From the NCBI RefSeq assembly GCF_022539665.2, contig NC_081339.1, positions 4,764,017 to 4,828,016 on the forward strand: 64,000 nt of DNA, given 5' to 3'. A model generated the notes under the pieces. It did not search any database and had not been told where the DNA came from. It saw only the letters and a list, made by a program, of their open reading frames with translations. The translations under genes and the position numbers were made by a program. The DNA is from Daphnia carinata. Taxonomy: Eukaryota > Arthropoda > Branchiopoda > Diplostraca > Daphniidae. Shown here piece by piece: positions 26,483 through 39,462 of this stretch; within the stretch, counting starts at the first letter, position 1; every line of letters begins with the position of its first letter.

Positions 26483-27537
26483 TTGTCGGCTGGCGCAACT
26501 TGGACTAGCTCCGCAGTCCAGTAGAAGATGACAAACTTGAGTTTACGACGATGCAATATTTGAGTTCGTCGTTGCACTTTTGACCAAACATCTAAATAAA
26601 CAAAATATTAGATAATTTCGACCACAAAGATAAAAAAACGGGATTTAAGTGATAAGATACCAATCCAAATAAAAAACTCGAATTCAATAAATGCACACAG
26701 ACTTCACGTGCGTGCCAACGGTGACTAAGAACTCAGGCGCGTGCCTCCCAAAATTTCAGCGTTCCATTGAGCCACTTTCTAAAATTCATCCTTCAACTGA
26801 ATAACCTTCTGGTTCTGTACAGTCGCAGAAACTTCCAGCTTCCCGTGATCAGAAAATGTCCTTGGTTCTTGTTGACGGTTTGAATTTTTTTTTCGTTGTA
26901 GTCTAGAACAAGGTCGTTAAAGGAAACCATCTATCCTAGTACTAAAATTACAAGATGCGGCTATGATCTTGCTCATGACGTTTCAGTTTGCTTGACGAGT
27001 TTGAATCAGTTGTTTGCAAAAATTCAAAGCAACAGCCATGCTTTTTGGGGTGAGCAATTTTGATGCACTCTTACTATTTCGGGTTGGAATTTTGCCCCAA
27101 TACGATAACCGCTTATAGGCAAAATAAGATGTTATGTTGCGTCGACAAATTGATGGAATGCAAACAAATTACAACAAGCATCTAATCGCGTTTGGTAGTT
27201 AGTCATGGATAAACACGCATGATCTATATACTACAATGCTATTGCTTTCGAGTAATGAATATGCTTGTTTCGCAGTAGACCACATGCATTCCTCGTTGCT
27301 AATTTTAAGAGTTAATAACCAAGAAATTACCTCTTATCTCCAAGACAGTTTCGACCATATAAAAATTGACGACGAGTCTGTAGGCGAGTGAGATAAAACA
27401 GACGGTCGACATTCTATAAATGCTCTAGGCTCCATACAGACGAACACATCGTTTTGGGACAACGAGACGACATAAACGAAATGTTGCTTCATCATTCAAT
27501 TCAACTTCGTCACAGGGATTTGAGGCGTTAACCAGAA

Positions 27538-28901
27538 TTGCCGCGACGGCATTCGATTCCCACAATGGCGTGAAGGGGTTGTAGAACTGCTAAATAGCCG
27601 TCATCGAAACGCAGCTTCTCCTGTACAATTAAAGACTGCAACATCAAACGTCAGTTAGAAAAATTCTATGAAAAAGGGGAACGTACTGGGGTTTCTGCAA
27701 CCGGAAAAAAGCGATACTTCTGCACAACCAAGCAAATTGCAATTTTTAATCCCTCTATAGCGAAGCGCATACCGACCGTTGCGAGGTCCTGTTCGAAATA
27801 ACATGTACTAGCTAGGCATTAACAAATTGCAACCAAACTGTTTGCAAAGCAAAAAAGAAACTCGGCAAGGCATATGGTAGACTTACATTGTAGTACAATG
27901 GCAGGTGATTTGCAAATTGATGGATTGCAATGAATTTGGGCGTTTTTAACGAACGGATCGTTTTCATCTCCCAGGCTGTTGATCTCGAGGCGAAACGAAC
28001 AACTAGTAATTCCATACATCGTAAAAGCACTGAATGTCCTGTAAAAAAAAAAGAACCAAGATTTTAAAAGACGTTTAAAGGAATGAAATCATTATGGTTT
28101 TAAATCATTGCGTCAATTTTCCCTTCAGTCTCAAACGGTATCAAAAACGGCAATCCGATCACACAGCTTGGCAACGCAGTCATTGATAAGTTCAGACTTC
28201 TAATATTGTTCACAAAAATTTGGCCCTCACATTAATTCATAGTTTTCGTCAACCTATTATTTTTATGTGAGTGTGTAATTTAACCGTTTGATTTTGCCAG
28301 TAGTGAAAGCGGAGGTGACGGACGAACGAATCTGTTTCCATTCTTGACCCTTCAACGATGTCATCCATTTCCGCATGACTTTGGTTTTGAAATCAAAAGC
28401 GTCTGAAAAAACTCGAGGTGTGAAATTAAAAAAAAAGACGAGCAGAAGATTCTGACTGGTTTTGTTACCTTGCGATCAACGAAGTGCTCGAAGTCTTTGA
28501 CGTACATGGCTTTAAACAGGTTTACATCTGTGATACAGATATTCGGTAGAGGTCCGTCGAAATAGCCGAAAACTGTGCCTTACTTCTGCACTAACGCCAT
28601 GTCATATTCTAAATTCAAAATGGCACTTTATCAGGGAAAAGATTCCTTGTGACAGCTTGATCGTTACAGCTTTTCAGCCTCCCCACATATTGCCACACAT
28701 TGTAACTAGTTTTGTACCAGGAATGCCTTTGTCGACAAAATAATTTAACGTCGACGTAACATGCCTATTATAGAACAGAATAACATGTATGATCGAAAAA
28801 CCTAACCTTTACATTAATAACGCACCTGTAGAAAATATACATACATAAACGGCAGTTACTCTCCAAGTAACGGGCAGTGAGAAAATTGTCGAAACGTCCA
28901 T
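27538..28901 (-). pseudogene. cytochrome P450 chimeric pseudogene (array copy 3)
   Basis: Only exons 1-6, 12 and 13 can be recognised; exons 7-11, which carry the I-helix and K-helix, are missing. A TGA replaces the Trp after GNMWGG in exon 2, and a TAA follows ALVQK in exon 3. Exon 1 ends out of frame relative to its relatives. In exon 12 a small deletion in the haem loop removes the codon of the cysteine that binds haem iron and shifts the frame. The 3' part is nearly identical to copy 5 and the 5' part is closest to copy 6. No active enzyme is possible. Confidence 0.85.
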
Positions 28902-29932
28902 TTTGCAAGAAATTTTACCAAAGACTGGTCAGATAAGCCACACCACTGGTTATTTTATGTTGTTGCCTGACAGCACAATATGGTAACAACTTTGTATTTA
29001 TGACAATGGAATTTATCCATGTCCTGTTTGCTAATGACAAGCCGCCATGTTGAAGAATGTGACCCCCCATAGCCCCATCCCTCGTTTGAGGAATACGACC
29101 TGCGTTGCAACTTGCAAGCTGAATTTTTGTTATGTTTTTGTTTGGTTTGGTTTTCTACAAGTAATTTTGTTTATTCCACAAAATTTTGATCACACGTGGA
29201 AATCGATTTCAGCTTTAGTTTAAGATTTTGCAGAAGGACAGTTTGGCAGCACCACAGCGGCAGCACCAAGGGGCAGCAGACATCGGACAGAAAACGCAGT
29301 ATGGATCGGCTCCGATTGGCTCTTCTATTGACAATGGCAGAAATCAACAAAGGAAACGGTGTTTCATTTTTAACAGTTAAATGTTTGTCCTCTAACACTT
29401 AGATAATAATGTATGTACTTAAATTTAAATAAGATACTTTGGGAAATTTAAATAATATACTATTGTATTGAAGTTGAATTATCTTTCGAAACTCAAAAGT
29501 GTAGCATAATAGAAAACTTGAATTCGCTTATACAGTATTTAGAATTAACGCCACGTATCGTAACGCAATAACCACATCGTGACACAATAATGAATAATAG
29601 AAACTCTGGTAGTAGGAAATTTTGTCTCCTAGATGTCTTCAGCAAATTAGAGCCTACATTGATTTTAAATAGGGATAGAATTCGATGAAACTTTTTGTTA
29701 ACTGGAAAACACTGAGACCCTGCTGCTTTCCTGATCACTTAGACAATTCAAATATCCTCATACAACGACAAAGAAACAAAGAATTAAACTGACAATGTTA
29801 ATGCTTTACATTTTGCGACATGATTGCAAGGAAATAAGTACTTGTTCAGACCAACTACAAACAACACAATCTAGGCATAAAAAATACCTTCAATCCATTA
29901 AGCTTCGCGACAGGACGTGTTTTACTTTAGTG

Positions 29933-32299
29933 TTAATTGGAGTTGCCGCGGTATTCGACACCCACTATTGCGTGAATCGGTTGCAGAATTGTAACAAATC
30001 CATCATCAAAACGCAGCTTGTCCTGCAAGGTTGATGAATGGAGAGATAATATTTATAAACATTGGTGTGTTAATAAATAGGTAACGTACAGGAGTTTCTG
30101 CAACAGGAAAGAAGCGAAATTTCTGGACCATGGTGCAGACTGCTATTTTGAGTTCTTCCATGGCAAAGCGCATACCGACACAGTTACGAGGACCTGTTCC
30201 AAACGCCATGTAAGTGTATGGGCTACGTTTGGCTTTGTTTTCTGGTGTCCACCTTGTATGTATAATAATCCAGATACGATTAACATACAAGAAAATAAGT
30301 TGTGTTAGTTTCAGACTACCTATCGGGGTCAAATTTTTCCGGGTCGGGGTAGTATTCTTCCATGTGGTGCAGAGCATACGTGGGCACAGTAACAATCTGT
30401 CCCTTTTTAATCTTGATGCGGCCATTGTCGTAAGAATAGTCCTTGGTACACTGACGTTCAATACTAAAACATACGTAGATTTGAAAATCCCTTTACACGC
30501 TACCTTTGTTGGCGTTTTGATTACCGTACAAGAGGTGGATAGAAGCGCAACACTTCTTGGATTACCATTTCGAGATACGGCATATCTTGGACCATCTCAT
30601 GGGACACGTCATCCTATAAAAATATGAAACGAATTAATATCCAAAATCATTCAACTTTGAAACAAAATTTACATAATCTTCCATTTTAGCAACAATGCTG
30701 TCGTACAATGCCTCCTGAACATCGGGATTCTTGGCCAGTTGAAAGCAAGTATTTGTCAAGGTTGTAGCTGTTGTGTCAAAACCTGCCAGCATGAAAAGCG
30801 TTGACTGACAAAAAATAACGCACAAGGTCAGCTTATCGGCGGTGAAAAAAAATACGACAAATAAATGGAAGGTTGCATACCTGGCCCATTATAATCTCAT
30901 CTATGATTTCTCGTGACCACATGGGAACGGTTTTGCCATCGACTACCTTCGTAAACGCGGAGATAGCCTCATCGGCCACTTCAATAAAGTCGTGATATTG
31001 CTAGATGCAAGAAAAACAACATAAATATATCCGAGAACCATTTGCCATTATGTTGCAACCAATGGAAGTACCTGTTTAGATTGCAACCGGTCAGCAAGTA
31101 CATCTTCCAGTAATTTGAAAAAGAATTTCAACTGCTTGGTAACAAACATTCTCTCTGTAAATCTCCCAAACATTGTAAACAAATCGGGATACATAACTGT
31201 TACCAAAATAGATTAAAATATAAATAATTAAACAAGAAAAAATCAAAGACACAATCCAGTAGGTATACTTACACGGTAGCAGAATGGCAGGTGATTTGTT
31301 GGTCTGGGGATTGAACACAAACTGAGCATTTTGAATAAAAGGGTCGTCTTTATTCCCCAGGCTGTCGATTTTTAGGCCAAACGCACATCTTGCAATCACA
31401 TCCATGGTAAAAGCACTAAAAGTCCTGCAATAATCATAACATAGAAAATTTTAAAAAGATGCCGAAAGCGATGAACTCATCAAAGTTTTACAGCTTTGCG
31501 TCAATTTTCCCGTCGGTCTCCGTAAAAGTCGTTAGACGATCACACAACTTGGCAACGCATTCTTTGATAAGTCCGGACATCTGTTTACGATTCACAAAAT
31601 TAGGATATAGGCCACATCAATGAATCGATTTCATTGTCATTATGTCTTAACACGAGTATCGAATTTACCCGTTTAATTTTACCAGTGGTGAAAGCCGGGG
31701 TAACGGATGAACGAATGTCTTTCCATTCTTGACCCTTCATCAACGACAGCCATTTCCGCATCACTTTGGTTTTGAGTTCAAATGACTGTGAAAGTAAATC
31801 GTAAAATGAAATCAAACTAAAAAATTACAAGGGCAGGATTTATTTTGTTACCCTGCGATCGACGAAATGATCGAAGTCTTTGACGAACATGGCTTTGATC
31901 AAGTCTGCATCTGTGATCCAAAGATTCGGTACAGGTCCGTCGAAATACCCGAAAACTTTGCCGTGCTTTTTCACCATTGCCATATCATAATCAGGAAGAT
32001 TCTACATTCAAACTAGCGATGTAATAGCGATTTGATTTCAGTGACAGATTAATTGCTTACCGCTTTCCAGACACCCCACATGTTACCAAAAATAGGAATT
32101 GGTTTGGGGCCGGAAATGCCTTGGTCAGAAAAGTAATTAAACGTAGACGTGGCATACCTGTTATTTAAAAGCAGAATGACATGTAGGATAGAACACATTT
32201 AACATAAAATTTTATAACGTACCTGTAAGCAAAATACAGACAAGACACGGCAGTTACAGCCCAAGTGGCAGGCGACGAGAAAATTTCGAGCACGTCCAT
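29933..32299 (-). CDS. cytochrome P450, CYP3 clan (array copy 4)
   Basis: A thirteen-exon gene from ATG at 32299 to TAA at 29933-29935, with the same exon borders as copy 1. The protein starts MDVLEIFSSPATWAVTAVSC and ends GVEYRGNSN. Seen motifs: KGQEWKDIRSS, AGFDTTATTLTN (I-helix oxygen-binding groove), QEVLRFYPP (K-helix ExxR), EKFDPDR and FGTGPRNCVGMRFAMEE with the haem cysteine. All exons read open. It differs from copy 2 at only a few residues (for example SSLFML versus STLFML), which points to recent duplication. Confidence 0.87.
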
Positions 32300-32350
32300 C
32301 CCGAAGAGAATTTCACCTACGAATGATCGTATAAGGCAAATAACTCGCTT

Positions 32351-32357
32351 CGTTATA
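32351..32357 (-). promoter_or_regulatory. TATA-like box of P450 copy 4
   Basis: On the minus strand CAATATAACG lies about 55 bases before the ATG, equivalent in position to the element before copy 2 but with one base changed in the TATA core. Confidence 0.3.
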
Positions 32358-33406
32358 TTGTCGGCTAGAGTAACTTGGACTAGCTCCGCAGTCCAGTAGA
32401 AGATGGCAAGCTTGACTTTATGACGATGCAGTATTTTCAGTACGTCGTTGCACTTTTGATCAAATATGTAAATAAACAAAATATTAGATAATTTTGACCA
32501 CAAAGATAAAAAACGGGATTTAAGTGATAAGATACCAGCCAAAATAAGTGACTCGAATTCAATAAACTGACTTCAGCTGCGTGCCAACGGTGACTAAGAA
32601 CATAGTCGCGTGCCTCCCAAAATTTCAGCGTTCCATTGAGCCACTTTCTAAAAATCATCCTTCAACTGAATAACCTTCTGTTCTGTACAATAGCAGAGAC
32701 TCTCAGCTTCCCGTGATCAGAAAATGTCCTTGGTCCTTGTTCGCAGTTGGAAATGTTTTTTCCGTTGTAGTCTAGAACAAGGTCGTTAAAGGAAACCATC
32801 TATCCTAGTACTAAAATTAAGGGATGCGGTTATGATCTTGCTCATGACGCTGCAGTTTGCTTGACGACTTTGAATCAGCTGTTTGCAAAAATTCAAAGCA
32901 ACAGCCATGCTTTTTGGGGTGAGCAATTTTGAGGCACGCTTACTATTTCGGGTTGGAATTTGGCCCCAATCCGATAACCGTTTACAGGCAAGATAAGATG
33001 TCATGCTGTGACGAAAATAAATTGATGGAATGCAAAAAAATAACAGCAATCATCCAATCGCGTTGGTTGTTAGTCATGGATAAAACGCATAATCTATATA
33101 CTGCAATGCTATTGCTCTCGAGTATTAGAAAAGAGGATATGATTGTTTCGCAGTAGAAAATATGCATTCTTCGTTGCTAATTTTAAGAGTTAATAATCAA
33201 GAAATTACCTCTTATCTCCAAGATAGTTTCGACTATATAAGAATTGATGACGAGTCTCTAGTCGAGTGAGATCAAACAGACGGTCGACATTCTATAAATG
33301 CTCTAGGCTCCATACAGACGAATACATCGTTTTTGGGACAACGATACGACATAAACGAAACGTTGCTTCGTCATTCAATTCCATTTCATCACAGGGATTT
33401 CAGGCG

Positions 33407-35822
33407 TTAACCAGAATTGCCGCGGCGGCATTCAATTCCCACAATGGCGTGAAGGGGTTGTAGAACTGCTAAATAGCCGTCATCGAAACGCAGCTTCTCC
33501 TGTACAATTAAAGACCGCAACATCAAACGTCAATTAGAAAAATTCTATGAAAATGGGTAACGTACTGGAGTTTCTGCAACCGGAAAAAAGCGATACTTGT
33601 GCACAATCAAGCAAATTGCAATTTTCAATCCCTCTAAAGCGAAGCGCATGCCGACACAATTGCGAGGACCTGTTCCAAATGCCAAGTACGTGTATGCACT
33701 GCGATTGGCTTTGTTTTCTGGTGTCCACCTTGAACGTAAAAAAAAACAAACACACAAATTACATTATATACGAGGAAACGCGTTACCTAATTTTCAGTTT
33801 ACCTCTCTGGATCAAATTTTTCTGGATCAGGGTAATATTCTTCCATATGATGCAGAGCATAAGCCGGTACAGTTACGATTTGTCCCTTTTTAATCTTGAT
33901 GCGCCCATTGTCGTAGGAATAATCCTTGGTGCATTGTCGTTCAACGCTGAAAACCAAAACTTTGATTAACAACTAGAAATGAATCACTGAAGCTAAGTTG
34001 GCTAACTAATTACCGTACAAGAGGTGGATAGAAGCGCAGCACTTCTTGGATAACCATTTCAAGGTAAGGCATATCTTGGACCATCTCATGACACACTTCA
34101 TCCTTTTAGCAATACATTACACATTCGTACCTGAACTTATTCAGTATAAAAACTGGAACTTACATAGTCTTTCATTTTTGCAACGACGCTGTCATACAAG
34201 GTTTCCTGAACATCGGGGTTCTTGGCCAGTTCAAAGCACGTGTTTGTCAAAGTGGTGGCTGTTGTGTCGAAACCTGCCAGCAGGAACAGCGTGGACTAAT
34301 CATGAAACGTTTTGAAGTAAGTTATTATTAATAAAGAAGGTGGCCATATCAGGGAAATATTAAGGAATTCTATCATACCTGGCTTATAATAATTTCGTCT
34401 ATTACTTCACGTGACCACATTGGAACGGTTTCGCCATCAACCGTCTTCGTGAACTCGGATATTGCCTCGTCGATCACTTCAATAAAGTCGTGATATTTCT
34501 ATCAATGTTAAAGGACGCTTTAGTTTTTGATATCATTACGTCTGAAGTACCAACTACCTGGAAACCGTAAATTTTGTTACGTTCTTAAGTAAAAAACTTA
34601 TTCCCTAACCTCCTTTGATTGTAGACGATCAGCGAGGACATTTTCCAAAAACTTGAAAAAGAATTTCAGCTCCTTGGTAACAAACTTGTGTTCTGCAAGC
34701 CTTCCTAATGCAGCACATAATTCGGGATACATAACTGTTGAAAGTAAACAAGTCATTAGGAAAAGTCATCACTTTAGGTTTCCATTTTCACTGAACATTA
34801 AAACGAACGATCTGACTTACTGGGTAGCAAAACGATCGGTGATTTGTTAGCAGATGGATTGAAAACAAACTGAGCGTTACGAACGAACGGATCATCTTTG
34901 TTTCCAAGGCTGTCGATTTTGAGGCCAAAAGCACAGCTGGCAATCACGTCGATTGTGAAGGCACTAAACGTCCTGTCAATAAAATCTAAATTAATACAAT
35001 ACTCAAACGAATAGAATCGCTTTGCCAAACTACATCTTCGCGTCAATCTTCCCCTCGGTCTCAGCAAAAACGGTTAATCTGTTACACAATTGAACGACGC
35101 AATCTTTAATCAGCCCAGACATCTATTTGTTATTCAAAAAAATTCAAACCGTTCCTTAATTTATCTTCTTTCAATTTAATTTGTAAAGTACTTACTCGTT
35201 TAATTTTCCCGGTAGTGAAAGCCGGAGTAACGGACGAACGAATATCTTTCCATTCTTGGCCCTTCAGTACCGTTAGCCATTTGCGCATGACTTTGGTTGT
35301 GATTTCGAAGTTCTGCATTAAAAAAATTAGATGGATCCAAAAATTAAAATACAGTGCAAGATTATGATTCGTTTACCCTGCGATCGACAAAGTGGTCGAA
35401 ATCTTTGACGTATATGGCTTTTATCATGTCTACATCTGTGGTCCAAAGATTCGGTAACGATCCGTCGAAATAGCCGAAAACTTTGCCATACTTTTGCACT
35501 AATGCCATGTCGTAGTCCGGAAGATTCTAAATTTAAAGTGACAACGTATTAGCGAAAACGTAATAGGTACGGATAAATTGCTTACGGCTTTCCAGATGCC
35601 CCACATATTGCCAAAGATAGGGATCGGTTTAGGTCCAGGAATTCCTTGTTGAGAGAAGTAATCAAAGGAAGATGTAGCATACCTTAAATCAGAAAACGTT
35701 GAAAAGATTAAAAACTATTAATAGTAAACTTTTCACATTGAATACCTGTAAAAGATGAATAAGGAGGAGACGATCGTCACCACCCAGAAAATAGGGAAAG
35801 GGAGAACTGCCGACACGTCCAT
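33407..35822 (-). CDS. cytochrome P450, CYP3 clan (array copy 5)
   Basis: ATG at 35822, TAA at 33407-33409, 13-exon layout. The protein starts MDVSAVLPFPIFWVV (anchor) and ends GIECRRGNSG. Motifs seen: FGYFDGSLPNLW, KGQEWKDIRSS, LAGFDTTATTLTN, QEVLRFYPP, EKFDPER and FGTGPRNCVGMRFALEG. The exon 5 donor is GTAGTT instead of the GTAAA form in its relatives, but splicing there keeps the frame. No stop or frameshift was found. Its 3' exons are the source-like partner of pseudogene copy 3. Confidence 0.84.
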
Positions 35823-36591
35823 TATAGCGGAAACACTAAACACAACTGAAGGTCTGAGTCAAACGAATCCTTCCTTTTGTGACACACCCAATGCCATGTG
35901 GCACTATTTTGCCCAGCCCTAAAATGTTTGAATGTCACGGCACACCCGCATGCATGACGATGCACAATACGCTTGTTGGCTACGAATCAGCTGTTTCGAC
36001 AGTGAAAACGCACAAAGAACAAAATTCTAGTGCGTGGTAATTTTCCGGCACGAGAAAATTTACAAAAGTAAACCTTCTATGTACAATATCTTCCTGCCCC
36101 ACCTAATAATCTATTTAAAACACAGATAAGATCAGACAAGTATTTTCTTAACCATGGACGCAACAACTTAAAAATGATTTACGCGTTTTTCAAGATAAGC
36201 AAGCGATGGACACGACAAGGTCCACTAACATCTGTTGTGAAGTGAGTTTCACGTCTTGCTATTGCAAGTTCTTAAAAAGAGGAAGCAACTACTTTCGCTT
36301 TAGCACATTTCCAATAAAAAAAAGAAGCCTAAAAACGTTTCGACTTTCCTTAACAATCTAACCGCCAAATGCTAACGCCTGAAAATATCTTCCTGTACCA
36401 CATTCTAAATGTTTAAAACGGACAAAGATTTGTACATAGGTGTTGCGAGTTGCAAAAAAAAATTGATGTTCTTAAATCTCCACCCTTTTATAAAAATACT
36501 AGTGAAAGACAACGTTTTCATCACAATAACAATGAAACGTTAGCTTTAGATTGTCCCCGGCAAGTTCGATATTCCTACAGAACTACAGGTA
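35823..36591. other. spacer between P450 copies 5 and 6
   Basis: About 770 bp of AT-rich sequence holding the 5' flank of copy 5 and the 3' flank of copy 6. I see no gene or obvious repeat. Confidence 0.5.
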
Positions 36592-38782
36592 TTATTTCGA
36601 GCTGTGACGTACCTCACTACCAACAATAAAATTAATAGTGTGCAAAACTGGAACCACCCCATCATCAAATCGTAATATTTCCTGTGTGAATGAGGGTTTA
36701 AAAAAAAACTTTACGAAACTTACCAGAAAAAAATGTTTTGAAATAGGTAACGTACAGGAGTTTCTGCAACTGGAAGGAAGCGAAACTTCTGGATCATGGT
36801 ACAAATTGCAATTTTCAATTCTTCCATGGCGAAGCGCATGCCGACACAAGTGCGAGGGCCTGTCCCAAATGCCATGTAGGCGTATGGGCTGCGCTTGGCT
36901 TTGTTTTCAGGAGTCAACCTTAAAATTAAAAGAAAAACGGCTAGAGTGACAAACGAGGACATAGCTTGAGCGAATATCAGGTTACCTTTCTGGATCAAAC
37001 TTACTGGATCGGGGTAATATTCTTCCATGTGATGGAGTGCATAGGCTGGCACAGTTACAACCTGTCCCTTTTTAATCTTTATGCGTCCATTGTCGTAGGA
37101 ATAATCCTTAGTGCATTGGCGTTCAACACTGGGAACCAAGATTTCGATCAGTAATCGTAAACGGCTAACTGCAGTGACAGCTTACTGGTTACCGTACAAG
37201 AGGTTGGTAGAAGCGTAAAACCTCTTGGATAACCATTTCGAGGTAAGGCATATCTTGGACCATCTAGTGACACACTTCATCCTTCGAGAAATACAAAACC
37301 AATTCAATTTCAAACTCTTTCATCTTTTAAACGAAGCTTACGTAGCTTTCCATTTTCTTAATAATGCTCTTGTATAAAGCCTCCTGAACATCGGGATTCC
37401 TGGCCAATTGAAAGCAAGCGTTTGTCATAGTGGTAGCTGTCGTGTCGAATCCTGCCAGCATGAAAAGCGTCGACTGATAGCAGATAAATGTTCAGTAGTG
37501 AAATGTTGCAATAACCATATGCAAGAATGTGATTTTACCTGGCCCATTACAATCTCGTCAATTGTTTCCCGTGACCACATGGGGACTGTTTTTCCATCAA
37601 CGACCTTCGTAAACGAGGAGATAGCCTCATCAGCCAGTTCAATAAAATCGTGATATTTCTATCCACAATAAAAAGTCAATTAATTTTATCCGCGAACCTT
37701 CTGCCATTCTGCGTTAGTCAATGGTTATACCTCGTTTGATTGCATGCAAAAAAGAAACTCGGCAAGGTATATGGTTGACTTACATGGTAGCAGAATGGCA
37801 GGTGATTTGCAAATTGGTGGATTGCAATGAATTTGGGCGTTTATAATGAACGGATCGTCTTCATCTCCAAGGCTGTTGATCTTGAGGCGAAACGCACATC
37901 TAGCGATTACATCCATGGTAAAAGCACTAAACGTCCTATTTAAAAAATGAATCAAGGTTTTAAAAGCCGCTTAGAGGAATGAAATCATTGTGGTTTTACC
38001 TCACTGCGTCAATTTTCCCTTCCGTCTCAGAAAAAACAGCAGTCCGATCACATAGCGTGGCAACGCAGTCATTGATAAGTCCAGACATCTAATATTGTTC
38101 TCAAGAATGTGGCCCTCTCGTTAATTCAGTTTTCTACCTATTGTTTTTATGTGGGTGTGTAATTTACCCGTTTGATTTTGCCGGTAGTGAAAGCCGGAGT
38201 GACGGACGAACGAATGTCTTTCCATTCTTGACCTTTCAACGATGTCCATTTCCGCATGACTTTGGTTTTGAATTCAAAAGCCTGGGGAAAAAACCGAGGT
38301 GTGAAATTTTAAAAAATACGAGCACAAGATTCTGTTTGATTTTGTTACCCTGCGATCAACGAAGTGCTCGAAGTCTTTGACGTATATGGCTTCAGATCTA
38401 CATCTGTGACCCACAGATTCGGTAAAGGTCCGTCGAAATAGCCGAAAACTTTGCCGTACTTTTGCACTAAGGCCATGTCGTATTGGAGAATATTCTAAAT
38501 TCAAAATGCCACTATATTGGCGAAAAGATTCCTGTGACAGTTTAATCGTTTACAGCTTTCCAGACTCCCCACATATTGCCAAACATTGGGACTGGTTTTG
38601 GACCGGGAATGCCTTGGTCGGTAAAATAATTAAACGTCGACGTGATATGCCTATTTTAGAAACAGAATAACTTGTATGATCGAAAAACCTAACCTTTAAA
38701 TTAATAACGTACCTGTAAAAAATATACGTACATAAAATGGCAGCTTCTGACGGGCGATGAGAAAATTGTCAAAAAAATCCAT
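36592..38782 (-). pseudogene. cytochrome P450 pseudogene (array copy 6)
   Basis: Most exons are recognisable, including a good haem loop (FGTGPRTCVGMRFAMEE, with Asn changed to Thr beside the cysteine). Several lesions are visible. Exon 1 has an extra A in an A-run after MDF, shifting the frame. Exon 3 has lost four bases near the LIKA segment. Exon 7 is reduced to its last few codons (QSNE) by an internal deletion. Exon 10 carries CAC TAG where the paralogues have CAT GAG, giving a stop inside DEVCHEMVQ. It looks recently dead, because the remaining exons are well kept. Confidence 0.8.
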
Positions 38783-38910
38783 TTTGCAAAAAAATTTACT
38801 AATGACTGGTCACGTAAAACACACAACTAGTTATTTTGTGTTGTTGACTGACAGCACCAATTTGGTACAGCCTTACATTTATGGCAGTAGAATAGATGAA
38901 TGTCCTGTTG

Positions 38911-39462
38911 CCTCCCAAACATGGAAATCAACAAAACAAACAGATAATTTCTGCCCAAAGATCAAACCTGAATGTAATGTGCTAGCATCCCAACACAAAA
39001 CAAAAGCCCCGCCACGGTTCCGTCATTACAGATTCGGGATGGGTTTGGCCATCTTGCAAAAAAAAAAAACGAATCGTCCTTGTGGCAGACATTTTTTTAT
39101 CAGGTCATGTGCACGTCGACAGAATATACGAGTGTTGCCTTTCCCTACAAATGTCAAAGTCTGCAACATTCTTTCGGTTCCATTTAAAATTACAATCCGA
39201 CTTCTTCTCTTTCTCTGTTGGTGAAAATTAGATGCCACAAATTGATTACGCATAACGTGCTTATTCCATGGAAATGGAATCGGGCAATTAACAGTTTACT
39301 TTAAATTTTTGTTAGCGTACCTGAGCCAATTTTGGAAATAGACGTGCCTGTTGCAGCCCAAAAACACAAAACGAGGATAAAATCTCGAACACTTTCAATT
39401 ATGTGCCACACATCACGTAGAACAGAGATGTGGCATACAAATTACCAAATTATCTATTAAGG
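38911..39462. repeat. insertion specific to duplication unit 2
   Basis: Relative to the equivalent flank of copy 3 (28900-29690), unit 2 has about 550 extra bases between GTCCTGTTG and the shared GCCATGTTGAAG block. The extra DNA contains a 10-base A-run and no open frame that I recognise. It may be a non-autonomous transposable element, or a sequence lost from unit 1. No target duplication or terminal repeat is clear. Confidence 0.4.

Larger units (their letters stand above)
23800..29690. repeat. tandem duplication unit 1 (P450 copies 2 and 3)
   Basis: This 5.9 kb block matches unit 2 (29690-40030) along its length, apart from a deletion. P450 copy 2 with both flanks matches copy 4 at a nearly constant offset of about 5.88 kb. 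The 3' half of copy 3 matches the 3' end of copy 5. The 5' half of copy 3 and the 650 bp beyond it match copy 6 and its flank. The block therefore looks like unit 2 minus the region from the haem exon of copy 5 to exon 7 of copy 6. Confidence 0.8.

Noticed and set aside
33233-33241. Plus-strand TATATAAG between P450 copies 4 and 5 (and its equivalent near 27357)
   Set aside because: It faces away from the P450 transcription direction and no plus-strand gene follows. It is probably chance or part of a duplicated flank.
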